64,000 bases of DNA, from assembly GCF_002019795.1 (NCBI RefSeq), contig NZ_KV917381.1, positions 1,919,210 to 1,983,209 of the forward strand, given 5' to 3'. Below, one piece after another: positions 1 through 8,147 of this stretch (position 1 is its first letter; every line of letters starts with the position of its first letter). Made by a program: the position numbers and the translations under genes. The DNA comes from Bacillus alkalicellulosilyticus (lineage in GTDB: Bacteria > Bacillota > Bacilli > Bacillales > Bacillaceae_F). The notes beneath the pieces are model-generated. The model was not told the origin of the DNA. It did not search any database and was given only the letters and a program-made list of their open reading frames with translations.

Positions 1-54
1 GTAAGACCTTACTTTGGTGGCGTTGCAGCAATGCATATTGGCTTTAAACGCTAG
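1..54 (+). CDS. menG: Demethylmenaquinone methyltransferase, C-terminal end only
   Basis: Only the last 17 codons and the TAG stop lie in the window; the gene starts upstream. The tail ends in GVAAMHIGFKR, which closely resembles the C-terminus of MenG/UbiE methyltransferases (GVAAMHLGYK-type ending). The enzyme methylates demethylmenaquinone in the last step of menaquinone synthesis, using S-adenosylmethionine. The context fits, since a prenyltransferase, ubiX, mqnA and hepT follow immediately. In related Bacillaceae mtrB (TRAP) and hepS lie just upstream, which would be outside this window. Confidence 0.75.
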   Translation, partial: VRPYFGGVAAMHIGFKR

Positions 55-89
55 AAGGAATTGGACAGATATAGAATTGAGGAATGAAT

Positions 90-956
90 GTGATTACGAA
101 AATAAAAGTCATTCTTGAAATGATTAAGTTTGAACATACGATATTTGCATTACCTTTTGCTTTCTTAGGGGCTGTATTAGGTGGATTTACAATTAACGGT
201 ACATGGCCAGAGCCAATGCAATGGGTATGGATTACGCTAGCGATGGTAGGAGCAAGAAGTGCAGCAATGGCATTAAACCGTGTTATTGATGCAGCAATTG
301 ATAAAAAGAATCCACGAACCGCTAGTCGAGCAATTCCAGCAGGATTGATTTCTAAAATTGAAGTTTATGTCTTTATTATACTTTCTTTTGTTTTATTATT
401 TTTTTCAGCCTATCAGTTAAACATGCTAGCGGTATACTTGCTTCCTATCGCTGTTTTTTTCTTAGTCATTTACTCGTATACAAAACGATTTACTTGGGCT
501 TGTCACCTTGTCCTTGGGATTACGATTGCCATTGCACCTTTGGGAGGCTGGGTCGGTGTAACGGGAACCTTAACTTGGGAAGCATTTCTATTGTTTCTAG
601 CAGTCGCCTTGTGGACAGCTGGATTTGATGTGATTTATGCTACACAGGATGCAGATTATGACAAAGGTGAAGGGCTTTATTCAATTCCTAGTTCATTTGG
701 AATTGCCAAAGCGCTTGTGATTGCGAAAGGACTTCATATTATAAGCTTCCTTTGTTTAGTGCTTTTGTTCTTTGCAAGTCCATTGCTTGGTATTCTATAC
801 CTGATTGGTGTTATCATTGCTGGTGGAATCATGGTTTATGAGCATTCGCTCGTATCTGCAGATGACTTATCTAAAGTGAACGTTGCTTTTTTTACAATGA
901 ACGGTATCTTAAGTATTGTGATGCTAGTCTTTACAATAGGAGATTTGTTGTTATGA
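90..956 (+). CDS. UbiA-family prenyltransferase, probable menaquinone-pathway MqnP
   Basis: This integral membrane aromatic prenyltransferase attaches a polyprenyl chain to an aromatic acid. The first substrate motif, NRxxDxxxDxxNxRTxxR, is at about residues 62-80 and the second, QDADYD, at about residues 185-190. Hydrophobic segments span the protein, giving about 8-9 membrane helices, and about 288 residues is normal for the family. Next to ubiX and mqnA it most likely prenylates a futalosine-derived naphthoate (the MqnP role) rather than making ubiquinone. I chose the GTG at 90 because the GAGG at 79-82 lies 7 nt before it; the in-frame ATG at 84 is only 1 nt from that site. It overlaps ubiX by 4 nt. 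The substrate is inferred from neighbours, not from residues. Confidence 0.85.
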   Translation: MITKIKVILEMIKFEHTIFALPFAFLGAVLGGFTINGTWPEPMQWVWITLAMVGARSAAMALNRVIDAAIDKKNPRTASRAIPAGLISKIEVYVFIILSFVLLFFSAYQLNMLAVYLLPIAVFFLVIYSYTKRFTWACHLVLGITIAIAPLGGWVGVTGTLTWEAFLLFLAVALWTAGFDVIYATQDADYDKGEGLYSIPSSFGIAKALVIAKGLHIISFLCLVLLFFASPLLGILYLIGVIIAGGIMVYEHSLVSADDLSKVNVAFFTMNGILSIVMLVFTIGDLLL

Positions 957-1552
957 GTGAAGAAAAAGGGATTTATACGGTTGGCATAACTGGAGCTAGC
1001 GGGGCACAATATGGTGTCAGGTTAACACAGGAGCTTCTATCACAAAAGTATAAAGTACACCTTGTCATTACCGAGGCAGGCTGGCAAGTATTTAGAGAAG
1101 AGCTACAATTAGACACTTCAGATCGCCAAAGCGTGTTGAATCAATTGTTTCCACAATCTAATGACTTACTTCATTATCATGATCTTCACGACTATGCTGC
1201 TCCGATTGCTAGTGGTTCCTACCAAAACAAAGGGATGTTTATTATTCCTTGTTCCATGGGGACATTATCTGGCATAGCCCATGGTGCGTCTGGAAATCTA
1301 TTAGAACGAACGGCGGATGTCATGCTAAAGGAGAGACGACCGTTACTTATTGTTCCAAGAGAAACACCACTTCATCAGATTCACTTAGAGAACATGTTGA
1401 AAATAACTAAAGTAGGCGGATTGATTGTACCAGCTATGCCTGGTTATTATCATTTACCTAAAACGCTTGATGATATTATTAATTTTGTAGTAGGAAAAGT
1501 ATTAGATAGTGCTCATATCAAACATCAGTTATTTACCCGCTGGGGGGAGTAA
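953..1552 (+). CDS. ubiX: Flavin prenyltransferase UbiX
   Basis: UbiX joins dimethylallyl phosphate to reduced FMN, making prenylated FMN, the cofactor of UbiD-type decarboxylases. The N-terminal GITGASGAQYGVRL is the typical flavin-binding motif. MIIPCSMGTLSGIAHG and the ERRPLLIVPRETPLH segment are family signatures. The length of 199 residues is normal. It starts in an ATGA overlap with the upstream prenyltransferase, which implies translational coupling. In the futalosine menaquinone pathway the decarboxylase served would be a UbiD-like enzyme (MqnL); no ubiD homologue lies in this window. Confidence 0.92.
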   Translation: MSEEKGIYTVGITGASGAQYGVRLTQELLSQKYKVHLVITEAGWQVFREELQLDTSDRQSVLNQLFPQSNDLLHYHDLHDYAAPIASGSYQNKGMFIIPCSMGTLSGIAHGASGNLLERTADVMLKERRPLLIVPRETPLHQIHLENMLKITKVGGLIVPAMPGYYHLPKTLDDIINFVVGKVLDSAHIKHQLFTRWGE

Positions 1553-1554
1553 AC

Positions 1555-2415
1555 ATGACACTAGTTATTGGCGAAATTTCTTACACTAACATATTACCTA
1601 TATTTTATTATGTTGACCGACAAAAATTATCACAGTTAGGTTGTACTTTTATTCCTAAGATTCCTGCAAAGTTAAATCAAGACATGGCTGAAGGGCGGAT
1701 TGATGTTGGAGGTATTTCATCCTTCGCTTATGGAGAAAACGCGGATGCCTATACGGTGCTGCCTAATCTATCAGTCTCATCGTTTGACAGCGTAGGTTCA
1801 ATTTTTTTGTTTTCAAAATATCCAATTGAACAACTAGATGGCAAACGAATAGCTCTGACGTCTAGTTCTGCAACATCCTCAAATTTATTAAAAATAATTT
1901 TGGGTACCTTTATGAATCATCAAATAGCATACGATGTGATGGAGCCGAATTTTCAGAAGATGATGGCTACCTATGATGCGGCCTTATTGATTGGAGACGA
2001 CGCGATTGTTACCTCGTGGAACGAGGGGAATCACTATTATCGCTATGATTTAGGAGAATTATGGTACAAATACACAGCATTGCCGATGACATTCGCGGTA
2101 TTTGCAGTTCGAAATCAGGTTATCGTAGAGAAAGAAGAAATGGTTGCTGAATTATACGACCAACTTGTAACAAGTAAGGATGAAAGTATCGAGCAAATGT
2201 TTAAACCAATGATTGCTGATATTCAAAAACTATTGGGTGGGCCGACTTCATATTGGACTAGCTACTTTAACGGGTTAAGTTATGACCTTGGACAAAAACA
2301 AATTGAAGGCCTTCTCTATTATTTCAAACTAGCTTATGAAAAGCAGTTAATTACAACTAAAGTTGAACAAGTAACAGTATGGAGTGCTTATGACCGTCAC
2401 CATACTATAAGTTAA
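1555..2415 (+). CDS. mqnA: Chorismate dehydratase MqnA (futalosine menaquinone pathway)
   Basis: MqnA converts chorismate to 3-enolpyruvylbenzoate, the entry step of the futalosine route to menaquinone. The protein has the periplasmic-binding-protein-like fold of the MqnA/MqnD family. It opens with IGEISYTNILPIFY and has DVGGISSFAYGEN at about residues 50-62, a conserved substrate-cleft segment. LLIGDDAI at about residues 140-147 is also typical. The length (286) matches. A strong GGGGGGAG ribosome-binding site precedes the ATG, 2 nt after ubiX. Its presence argues that this organism makes menaquinone by the futalosine pathway, unlike B. subtilis. The other enzymes (MqnB, C, D, E) are not in this window. 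Confidence 0.87.
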   Translation: MTLVIGEISYTNILPIFYYVDRQKLSQLGCTFIPKIPAKLNQDMAEGRIDVGGISSFAYGENADAYTVLPNLSVSSFDSVGSIFLFSKYPIEQLDGKRIALTSSSATSSNLLKIILGTFMNHQIAYDVMEPNFQKMMATYDAALLIGDDAIVTSWNEGNHYYRYDLGELWYKYTALPMTFAVFAVRNQVIVEKEEMVAELYDQLVTSKDESIEQMFKPMIADIQKLLGGPTSYWTSYFNGLSYDLGQKQIEGLLYYFKLAYEKQLITTKVEQVTVWSAYDRHHTIS

Positions 2416-2425
2416 GGTGGATACC

Positions 2426-3394
2426 ATGAATTTATCTGAAATTTATTTGCAATTGCAAAATGATATAAATATAATCGAAACTTCTCTTGAGCAAACCATT
2501 AGAGCTGAAAATGAAGTACTGCGTCAAGCGTCAACTGATTTGTTGAAAGCCGGTGGTAAGCGTATCAGGCCTGTATTTGTGTTGCTTTCAGGTAAATTTG
2601 GTCACTATGATATTAATGTGTTAAAACATATAGCGGTTCCACTAGAATTAATTCATATGGCTTCTTTGGTTCATGATGATGTGATTGATGATGCGGACTT
2701 GCGTAGAGGAAAGAAAACGGTTAAATCACAATGGGATAACCGCATTGCCATGTATACGGGGGATTATATTTTTGGTAAAGCGATAGAACAAGCAAGTTTT
2801 TTTGATAATCAAGCTATGCATCGCATCCTCTCTTTTGCAATGAAAGAAATGTGTGTCGGAGAAGTGGAACAAATCCGTGACCAGTTTAACTGGGACCAAA
2901 ATCTGAAACAATACTTACGAAGAATTAAAAGAAAAACGGCACTGCTTATTGCGATTAGCTGTGAGCTTGGAGCGATAGCCTCTGGAGCACCTAAATCGAT
3001 TCAACGCCATCTATACTACTTTGGGTATTATGTAGGGATGAGTTTTCAAATTATCGATGATGTACTTGATTTTATTGGGACAGAGAAACAGCTTGGCAAA
3101 CCAGCTGGTGGTGACCTGTTACAAGGGAATATAACTTTGCCTGCTTTATATACACTAAATGAGGACCCTGAATTCAAAGACTTAATCGTAAATGCATTAC
3201 ATGACCCGTTTACCGCAGTAGACCTATCGAAATTCATTAAGAAGGTATCTGATTCTGGTGGGATTGAGTATGCTCTTGCGATGAGTGATAGGTATTTACA
3301 AAAAGCTCATCGGGTATTAGAAAAACTACCTGATAACGAAGCTAAAGTATACTTATCACAGATTGCTACGTATATTGGTAGAAGAGAATTTTAA
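2426..3394 (+). CDS. hepT: Heptaprenyl diphosphate synthase component II
   Basis: This catalytic subunit of the two-component heptaprenyl diphosphate synthase extends farnesyl diphosphate to the menaquinone-7 side chain. Both aspartate-rich Mg-binding motifs are present: LVHDDVIDDADLRRG at about residue 85 and IIDDVLDF at about residue 210. GGKRIRP near residue 45 is the conserved allylic-substrate motif. The start is set at ATG 2426, 5 nt after AAGGTGG; an in-frame GTG at 2417 overlaps that site and is rejected. The partner subunit HepS is expected upstream of menG, outside the window. A strong terminator follows. Confidence 0.93.
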   Translation: MNLSEIYLQLQNDINIIETSLEQTIRAENEVLRQASTDLLKAGGKRIRPVFVLLSGKFGHYDINVLKHIAVPLELIHMASLVHDDVIDDADLRRGKKTVKSQWDNRIAMYTGDYIFGKAIEQASFFDNQAMHRILSFAMKEMCVGEVEQIRDQFNWDQNLKQYLRRIKRKTALLIAISCELGAIASGAPKSIQRHLYYFGYYVGMSFQIIDDVLDFIGTEKQLGKPAGGDLLQGNITLPALYTLNEDPEFKDLIVNALHDPFTAVDLSKFIKKVSDSGGIEYALAMSDRYLQKAHRVLEKLPDNEAKVYLSQIATYIGRREF

Positions 3395-3435
3395 TTGATC
3401 ATACACTTCAAGACGAAGATAAAAGGGGAAAATAA

Positions 3436-3482
3436 GAGGGCATTGAAAAAGTAGGTTTAAACTTTTTCAGTGCCCTCCTTTT
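3436..3482 (+). terminator. Rho-independent terminator after hepT
   Basis: A 17-bp stem with one G-T wobble pairs 3436-3452 with 3461-3477 and is followed by CCTTTTTAA. It ends the menaquinone operon. The stem core is nearly identical to terminators at 24566 and 56953, and similar to one at 45946. Confidence 0.9.
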
Positions 3483-3539
3483 TAACCCCGTCTCTTTTTG
3501 TTCTTCAACACGTTGTCACTTTTTTTATTTAGTAAATTT

Positions 3540-3548
3540 TGCTATAAT
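3540..3548 (+). promoter_or_regulatory. Extended -10 promoter for ndk
   Basis: TGCTATAAT at 3540-3548 is a perfect extended -10 box 31 nt before the ndk start. TTGTCA at 3513 is too far away (24 nt) to be its -35, so activity would rest on the extended -10. Inferred from sequence only. Confidence 0.55.
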
Positions 3549-3579
3549 AGGTAAATCACGATGAGAGCGAGGATCAGAC

Positions 3580-4026
3580 ATGGAACAAACTTTTTTAATG
3601 ATTAAGCCGGACGGTGTTCAACGTAATTTGGTCGGAGAAATAATTACTCGGTTTGAAAAAAAGGGATTTACTCTCGTTGGCGCAAAATTTATGCAAATTT
3701 CTGAGGAATTAGCTCAAAAGCACTACGCTGAGCATACAGGAAAGCCTTTCTTTCCTAGTCTTGTCGAGTTCATCACGTCGGGTCCTGTAATGGCTATGGT
3801 ATGGCAAGGAGATAACGTTATCGCATCTGCACGAACCATGATGGGTAAAACGAATCCGCAAGAAGCGACTCCAGGAACGATTCGTGGTGATTATGGGATG
3901 GTAATGTCTCGAAATATTATACACGGTTCAGATTCTCCTGAAAGTGCAAAAAGAGAAGTTGCATTGTTTTTTTCAAAAGCTGAGTTAGTTACATATGATA
4001 AAACGATAACAAAATGGTTATCTTAA
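3580..4026 (+). CDS. ndk: Nucleoside diphosphate kinase
   Basis: Ndk transfers the gamma phosphate from ATP to other NDPs and dNDPs through a phosphohistidine. The protein opens with [15 protein letters not shown] and carries the active-site motif NIIHGSDS near residue 115, the His being the phosphorylated residue. The length (148) is typical of bacterial Ndk. It stands alone between two terminators, with its own extended -10 promoter. The position between hepT and cheR matches the B. subtilis order. Confidence 0.97.
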   Translation: MEQTFLMIKPDGVQRNLVGEIITRFEKKGFTLVGAKFMQISEELAQKHYAEHTGKPFFPSLVEFITSGPVMAMVWQGDNVIASARTMMGKTNPQEATPGTIRGDYGMVMSRNIIHGSDSPESAKREVALFFSKAELVTYDKTITKWLS

Positions 4027-4047
4027 ATTAAAACAACCAAGTATGGA

Positions 4048-4078
4048 AGCTCTTTCTACAATGTAGAGAGAGTTTTTT
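4048..4078 (+). terminator. Rho-independent terminator after ndk
   Basis: A 10-bp stem pairs 4050-4059 with 4063-4072 (one wobble, loop AAT) and is followed by TTTTTT. It closes the ndk transcript. Confidence 0.85.
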
Positions 4079-4138
4079 ACTGTTAGAGAAGTGAAAACAT
4101 ATAACCGGTTTATGAAAATCTATTACTGAGACAAGATA

Positions 4139-4240
4139 TAACGGTAAAAACGGATAGAGTCCAAGTAGAAAGAGGTGGCAGAGTCCGATAACGGCTAGGA
4201 TACGGACAGAACAAGCGGAGAAAGAAGTGAACGAGTCCGA
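4139..4240. repeat. Tandem pair of ~51-nt imperfect repeats in the ndk-cheR gap
   Basis: Unit 1 (4139-4188) and unit 2 (4189-4240) both begin TAACGG and end GAGTCCGA. They share ACGGAYAG and AGAAAGA...GTG in the same order. A third, partial unit lies at 17723-17759 after aroA. No ORF with a ribosome-binding site was found in the surrounding 4079-4390 gap, and nothing else is recognised there apart from the cheR ribosome-binding site. Confidence 0.65.
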
Positions 4241-4390
4241 TTTATAGTAGGTAAGAAAAGCTATTTCTGCAGGATTCGTCGGTTTTTATCTGTATATTTC
4301 GCAAATTGTCTAGTTTTATCGATAAAAGTATGGTAAAAAGAGTATATCTATAAACTGCACTTACGTTGTCGTTGATAAGGAGAATTCACC

Positions 4391-5164
4391 ATGAATTGTG
4401 ATTATAGTTTTTTTGTAGATTCGATAAGAAAAAAGACAGGGATTGATTTATCCTTATATAAAGAAGGACAAATGAAACGAAGATTAATCTCATTAAGAGA
4501 GAAGAGAGGACACGCTACTTTTACTAGCTTCTATGAGGCAATTTCCAATGACAGTAAACTGTTTGATGAATTCCTCGATAAAATGACTATTAACGTGTCA
4601 GAGTTTTTTCGCAATCCAAATCGCTGGGAAGTATTACAAGCTAAAATTCTTCCTAGACTATTAAAAGCCAATCCGAAATTAAAGATATGGAGCGCAGCTT
4701 GTTCTACAGGAGAAGAACCTTATTCCTTAGCTATTACATCAAAGCAACTTGTAGATGATTCAAAAGTCTCCATTCTTGCTACTGATATTGATAAAGCAAT
4801 CTTAGAAAGAGCAAAGAACGGTTTTTATACGGATAGGTCTTTAAAAGAGGTCCCTGCACCATTTTTGTCAACGTATTTTACAAGTGAAGGAGCAGGGTAT
4901 CGCATAAATGATGAAATAAAAAAGATGATTACGTTCAAACAACAGAATCTGTTGGCGGATCGTTTTGATACGGGATATGACCTTATCGTTTGTAGAAATG
5001 TGATGATTTATTTTACTGAGGAAGCAAAAGATACCCTCTATCATAAGTTTTCAGACGCATTAAAACCGGGTGGAGTCTTATTTGTTGGAAGCACAGAGCA
5101 AATCTTTAATCCAGGGCGCTATGGGTTTGATGCAGAAGATACGTTTTTTTACCGAAAAAAATAA
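4391..5164 (+). CDS. cheR: Chemotaxis protein methyltransferase CheR
   Basis: CheR methylates glutamates on chemoreceptors from S-adenosylmethionine, setting adaptation of the chemotaxis signal. It has the N-terminal all-alpha domain (residues 1-75, ending [13 protein letters not shown]). The SAM-binding domain follows, with [15 protein letters not shown] near residue 100 and [12 protein letters not shown] near residue 200. AAGGAG lies 8 nt before the ATG. It is a lone chemotaxis gene here; cheV is found separately at 60652. The position before aroC is as in B. subtilis. Confidence 0.95.
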   Translation: MNCDYSFFVDSIRKKTGIDLSLYKEGQMKRRLISLREKRGHATFTSFYEAISNDSKLFDEFLDKMTINVSEFFRNPNRWEVLQAKILPRLLKANPKLKIWSAACSTGEEPYSLAITSKQLVDDSKVSILATDIDKAILERAKNGFYTDRSLKEVPAPFLSTYFTSEGAGYRINDEIKKMITFKQQNLLADRFDTGYDLIVCRNVMIYFTEEAKDTLYHKFSDALKPGGVLFVGSTEQIFNPGRYGFDAEDTFFYRKK

Positions 5165-5219
5165 TAGAAGCAATAATCAAAAAACTACTTTAAAAAGTCA
5201 CGACAAAAGTGAAAAGGTA

Positions 5220-5228
5220 TGATATAAT
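5220..5228 (+). promoter_or_regulatory. Extended -10 promoter for aroC
   Basis: TGATATAAT at 5220-5228 is an extended -10 box about 60 nt before aroC. No good -35 was seen. It probably starts the aromatic supra-operon transcript. Confidence 0.5.
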
Positions 5229-5289
5229 TTAGTGCATAAAAGCGCTAAAGACATAAAAGCGTGTACGGTAGAATTGAGGAGGAGTGGAC

Positions 5290-6462
5290 ATGAGATACTT
5301 AACAGCGGGTGAATCACACGGTCCCCAGCTTACAGCATTACTTGAAGGGGTTCCTGCGCACTTAGAATTACTAGCAGAGGATATTGATACAGAATTACAA
5401 CGTAGACAAGGTGGATACGGTCGGGGACGTCGTATGCAAATTGAAAAAGATAGAGTTCAGTTTACAAGTGGTGTTCGCCACGGTAAGACAACGGGAGCAC
5501 CAATTGCTCTTGTAGTTGAAAATAATGATTGGAAGAACTGGACAAAGATTATGGGTGCTGATCCGATTTCAGAAGAAGAGCAACAAGAAATGAAGCGTGT
5601 GATCACACGACCACGTCCAGGACACGCAGATTTAAATGGTGCGATTAAATATGGTCACCGCGATATGAGAAATATACTTGAACGTTCATCTGCACGTGAA
5701 ACGACAGTACGTGTAGCAGCGGGTGCAGTGGCAAAAAAAATCCTTCGTTCACTTGGAATCGAAGTTGGAGGCCATGTACTTGAGATTGGTGGAGTGAAAG
5801 CTGAAAATGTAAGCTATCAGTCGATGGAAGACTTACAATCACGGTCAGAAGCATCACAAGTACGCTGTCTTGATGAAGAAGCAGGACAAAAGATGATTGA
5901 AGCGATCGATGCTGCCAAAAAAGATGGAGACTCTATCGGTGGAATTGTTGAAGTAGTTATTGAAGGAGCTCCGATTGGGTTAGGATCATATGTACAATAT
6001 GATAGAAAGCTTGATGCAAAACTAGCTGCCGCTGTGATGAGTATCAATGCCTTTAAAGGTGTTGAAATCGGTATTGGGTTTGAGGCAGCAAGTCGTCCAG
6101 GAAGTGAAGTTCACGATGAGATTCTATGGGATGAAGAAAAAGGCTACACTCGAAAAACAAATAATTTAGGTGGATTTGAAGGCGGAATGACAAATGGAAT
6201 GCCGATTGTTGTTCGTGGGGTAATGAAACCAATTCCGACGTTATATAAACCTTTGAATAGTGTTGATATTGAAACGAAAGAAACATTTGCAGCAAGTATT
6301 GAGCGTTCAGATGCTTGTGCTGTTCCTGCAGCGAGTGTTGTAGCAGAAGCTGTAGTCGCTTGGGAAATTGCGAATGCGATTCTTGAAAAATTTGGTAGCG
6401 ATAGAATGGATGAAATTAAAGAGAACATTGATAGACATAATGAACAGGCGAGGTTGTTTTAA
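5290..6462 (+). CDS. aroC: Chorismate synthase
   Basis: This FMN-dependent enzyme forms chorismate from 5-enolpyruvylshikimate-3-phosphate. The protein opens [10 protein letters not shown] and carries [11 protein letters not shown] and [15 protein letters not shown], all chorismate synthase signatures; [10 protein letters not shown] ends it. The ATG at 5290 lies 7 nt after AGGAGG, so the in-frame GTG at 5284 (1 nt away) is rejected, giving 390 residues. It is the first gene of the aromatic supra-operon and abuts aroB directly. The B. subtilis name for the same gene is aroF. Confidence 0.97.
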   Translation: MRYLTAGESHGPQLTALLEGVPAHLELLAEDIDTELQRRQGGYGRGRRMQIEKDRVQFTSGVRHGKTTGAPIALVVENNDWKNWTKIMGADPISEEEQQEMKRVITRPRPGHADLNGAIKYGHRDMRNILERSSARETTVRVAAGAVAKKILRSLGIEVGGHVLEIGGVKAENVSYQSMEDLQSRSEASQVRCLDEEAGQKMIEAIDAAKKDGDSIGGIVEVVIEGAPIGLGSYVQYDRKLDAKLAAAVMSINAFKGVEIGIGFEAASRPGSEVHDEILWDEEKGYTRKTNNLGGFEGGMTNGMPIVVRGVMKPIPTLYKPLNSVDIETKETFAASIERSDACAVPAASVVAEAVVAWEIANAILEKFGSDRMDEIKENIDRHNEQARLF

Positions 6463-7551
6463 ATGACCGAATTAACGATATCAACCAAGTCGAAAACCTA
6501 TCCGGTCGTGATTGAAGCTGGAATTCGTCATCGGATTGGTTCGTTTCTTACAGACCACCTAAAGTTAAAGGTATCGTCGATTTTAATTATCACCGACGAT
6601 ACCGTCGCCAACTTATACTTATCAGATGTTCATCAAAGTGTGAAAAATATCGCACCAGTTGTTCATTTTATTATTCCAAGTGGTGAACAATCAAAGTCGT
6701 TTCAAGCCTTTTATGATATACAAACTGTTGCCCTTGAAAATGGTCTTGACCGTCATTCTTTAATCATTGCTCTTGGTGGAGGAGTGGTAGGAGACCTTGC
6801 AGGATTTGTAGCAGCTACATATATGAGAGGAATTCCATTTATTCAAGTACCAACGACATTGCTTGCTCATGATAGTAGTGTAGGTGGAAAGGTAGCGATT
6901 AATCATCCTGTCGGGAAAAATATGATCGGTGCTTTTCACCAGCCTGAAGCTGTTCTTTACGACATTGATACCCTACAGAGCCTACCTGAGCATGAATGGC
7001 GTTCTGGATTTGCTGAAGTGATGAAACATTCTCTTATTTGGGATTATGAATTCTATCGTTGGTTACAAGACCAAATTGAATCGTTTTCTGTTATAAACGG
7101 TGAACTAGCGGAACAACTGTTGGAGCGCTCAATTGGTGTGAAAGCCGCGGTTGTGGCTGAAGATGAAAAAGAAACAGGGATGAGAGCATTTTTAAACTTT
7201 GGTCATACGTTAGGGCATGCAATTGAAGCTAAGCTCGGCTATGGAAAAATGACGCACGGAGAAGCAGTTGTCATTGGAATGGTGTTTGCACTAAAGCTTA
7301 GCCAACACGTGAATGATGTTCAACTACCAATCTCTGAAATAACTGACTGGTTTAGACAATATGGATATGCTACGGCTATACCGGCAAATCTTTCAGTAGA
7401 AGAACTAGTGGAAGCTATGAAAATGGATAAAAAGACTCAGCATGGAGTCATTCGAATGGTGTTACTACAAAGTGTGGGAGAGGCCAAAGTAGTATCTATT
7501 GCGGAAGAGATACTCGTTGACCTGTTGCATGCTGAAATGAGAGGGGAATAA
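6463..7551 (+). CDS. aroB: 3-dehydroquinate synthase
   Basis: AroB cyclises DAHP to 3-dehydroquinate, the second shikimate step, with NAD and a metal ion. Recognisable parts are IPSGEQSK (about residue 72), ALGGGVVGDLAGFVAATYMRG (about 104-124), PTTLLAHDSSVGGK and the metal-ligand region NFGHTLGHAIE (about 245). The length of 362 is normal. The start codon directly follows the aroC stop, with GCGAGG inside the aroC tail acting as ribosome-binding site. Confidence 0.97.
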   Translation: MTELTISTKSKTYPVVIEAGIRHRIGSFLTDHLKLKVSSILIITDDTVANLYLSDVHQSVKNIAPVVHFIIPSGEQSKSFQAFYDIQTVALENGLDRHSLIIALGGGVVGDLAGFVAATYMRGIPFIQVPTTLLAHDSSVGGKVAINHPVGKNMIGAFHQPEAVLYDIDTLQSLPEHEWRSGFAEVMKHSLIWDYEFYRWLQDQIESFSVINGELAEQLLERSIGVKAAVVAEDEKETGMRAFLNFGHTLGHAIEAKLGYGKMTHGEAVVIGMVFALKLSQHVNDVQLPISEITDWFRQYGYATAIPANLSVEELVEAMKMDKKTQHGVIRMVLLQSVGEAKVVSIAEEILVDLLHAEMRGE

Positions 7552-7555
7552 AAAC

Positions 7556-7939
7556 ATGATTCGAGGAATCCGTGGAGCAATTACAGTACCAAAAGACGAT
7601 GAAGGTTTGATTTTAGCGGCTACTGAGAAGTTAGTTCTAGAAATCATATCGCAAAACAATCTACAAGCAGAAGATGTTGCACATGCGCTAATTACAGTGA
7701 CGCATGATTTACATTCAACATTTCCAGCAAAAGTGTTACGCAATATAGAGGGCTGGCGATACGTACCTGTGATGTGTTCGCTTGAAATCCCTGTTCCTAA
7801 TAGTCTTGAAAAATGTATTCGGATTTTACTGACAGTCAATACTACTAAAGGTCAAGAAGACATTTCACATGTCTATTTAGAAAATGCGACTATTTTACGA
7901 CCAGATTTACAATTGACAGAAGAATCAAAATCGAGTTAA
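7556..7939 (+). CDS. aroH: Monofunctional chorismate mutase (AroH type)
   Basis: AroH converts chorismate to prephenate for tyrosine and phenylalanine. The 127-residue length and the opening IRGIRGAITV are typical of the trimeric AroH family, as is CSLEIPVPNSLEKCIRILL near residue 80, which holds active-site residues. GAGAGGGGAA precedes the ATG. The last codons overlap the beginning of the trp leader: a GAG triplet at 7933 falls in the same 5-nt register as the TRAP triplets that follow. Confidence 0.95.
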   Translation: MIRGIRGAITVPKDDEGLILAATEKLVLEIISQNNLQAEDVAHALITVTHDLHSTFPAKVLRNIEGWRYVPVMCSLEIPVPNSLEKCIRILLTVNTTKGQEDISHVYLENATILRPDLQLTEESKSS

Positions 7940-7942
7940 GAT

Positions 7943-7997
7943 TAGTATAGTTTAGAGTAGAGCTTAGATGAGATGAGAATGAATGAGTTGAGGAGAG
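7943..7997 (+). promoter_or_regulatory. TRAP-binding site (GAG/TAG repeat) of the trp leader
   Basis: Triplets occur at strict 5-nt spacing: TAG at 7943, 7948, 7953 and 7958, then (after a 7-nt step) TAG at 7965 and GAG at 7970, 7975, 7985, 7990 and 7995. That is ten good triplets; position 7980 is missed, and a further GAG sits at 7933 inside aroH. B. subtilis TRAP, an 11-mer ring loaded with tryptophan, binds eleven such triplets. The TRAP gene mtrB is expected upstream of menG, outside the window. Confidence 0.88.
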
Positions 7998-8026
7998 CTG
8001 AATTTTATTGTTTCTAGGAATGATCT

Positions 8027-8062
8027 GCCTTGAGACTATTCAGTCTTAGGGCTTTCTTTGTC
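8027..8062 (+). terminator. trp attenuator terminator
   Basis: An 11-bp stem pairs 8027-8037 with 8042-8052 (two wobbles, loop ATTC) and is followed by TTTCTTTGTCT. CTGAAT at 7998-8003, at the end of the TRAP site, can pair with ATTCAG at 8038-8043 and would open this stem. It is therefore a conditional terminator. When TRAP covers the triplets, the terminator wins and transcription stops before trpE. Confidence 0.85.
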
Positions 8063-8100
8063 TATTTCCGTTTTTATGACGACATCCGTCGTCTATTTCT

Positions 8101-8144
8101 CCTCATTATTTCATTTTCACTCAATATTTAAAAGGAGTGAAAAT
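8101..8144 (+). promoter_or_regulatory. Hairpin sequestering the trpE ribosome-binding site
   Basis: ATTTTCACTC (8113-8122) pairs perfectly over 10 bp with GAGTGAAAAT (8135-8144), which contains most of the trpE Shine-Dalgarno. The same pyrimidine strand (8101-8122) can instead pair with the TRAP site at 7970-7993, including a continuous 10-bp block 7974-7983/8110-8119. The two pairings exclude one another. This predicts TRAP-dependent translational control, as known for B. subtilis trpE. Confidence 0.78.
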
Positions 8145-8147
8145 TAA

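Noticed and set aside
4139-4240. Two tandem ~51-nt units considered as a CRISPR array.
   Set aside because: Only two imperfect units with no unique spacers and no cas genes nearby.
5817-6428. Long reverse-strand frames inside aroC and many other genes.
   Set aside because: They are antisense shadows of strongly supported genes, with no ribosome-binding site or recognisable protein.
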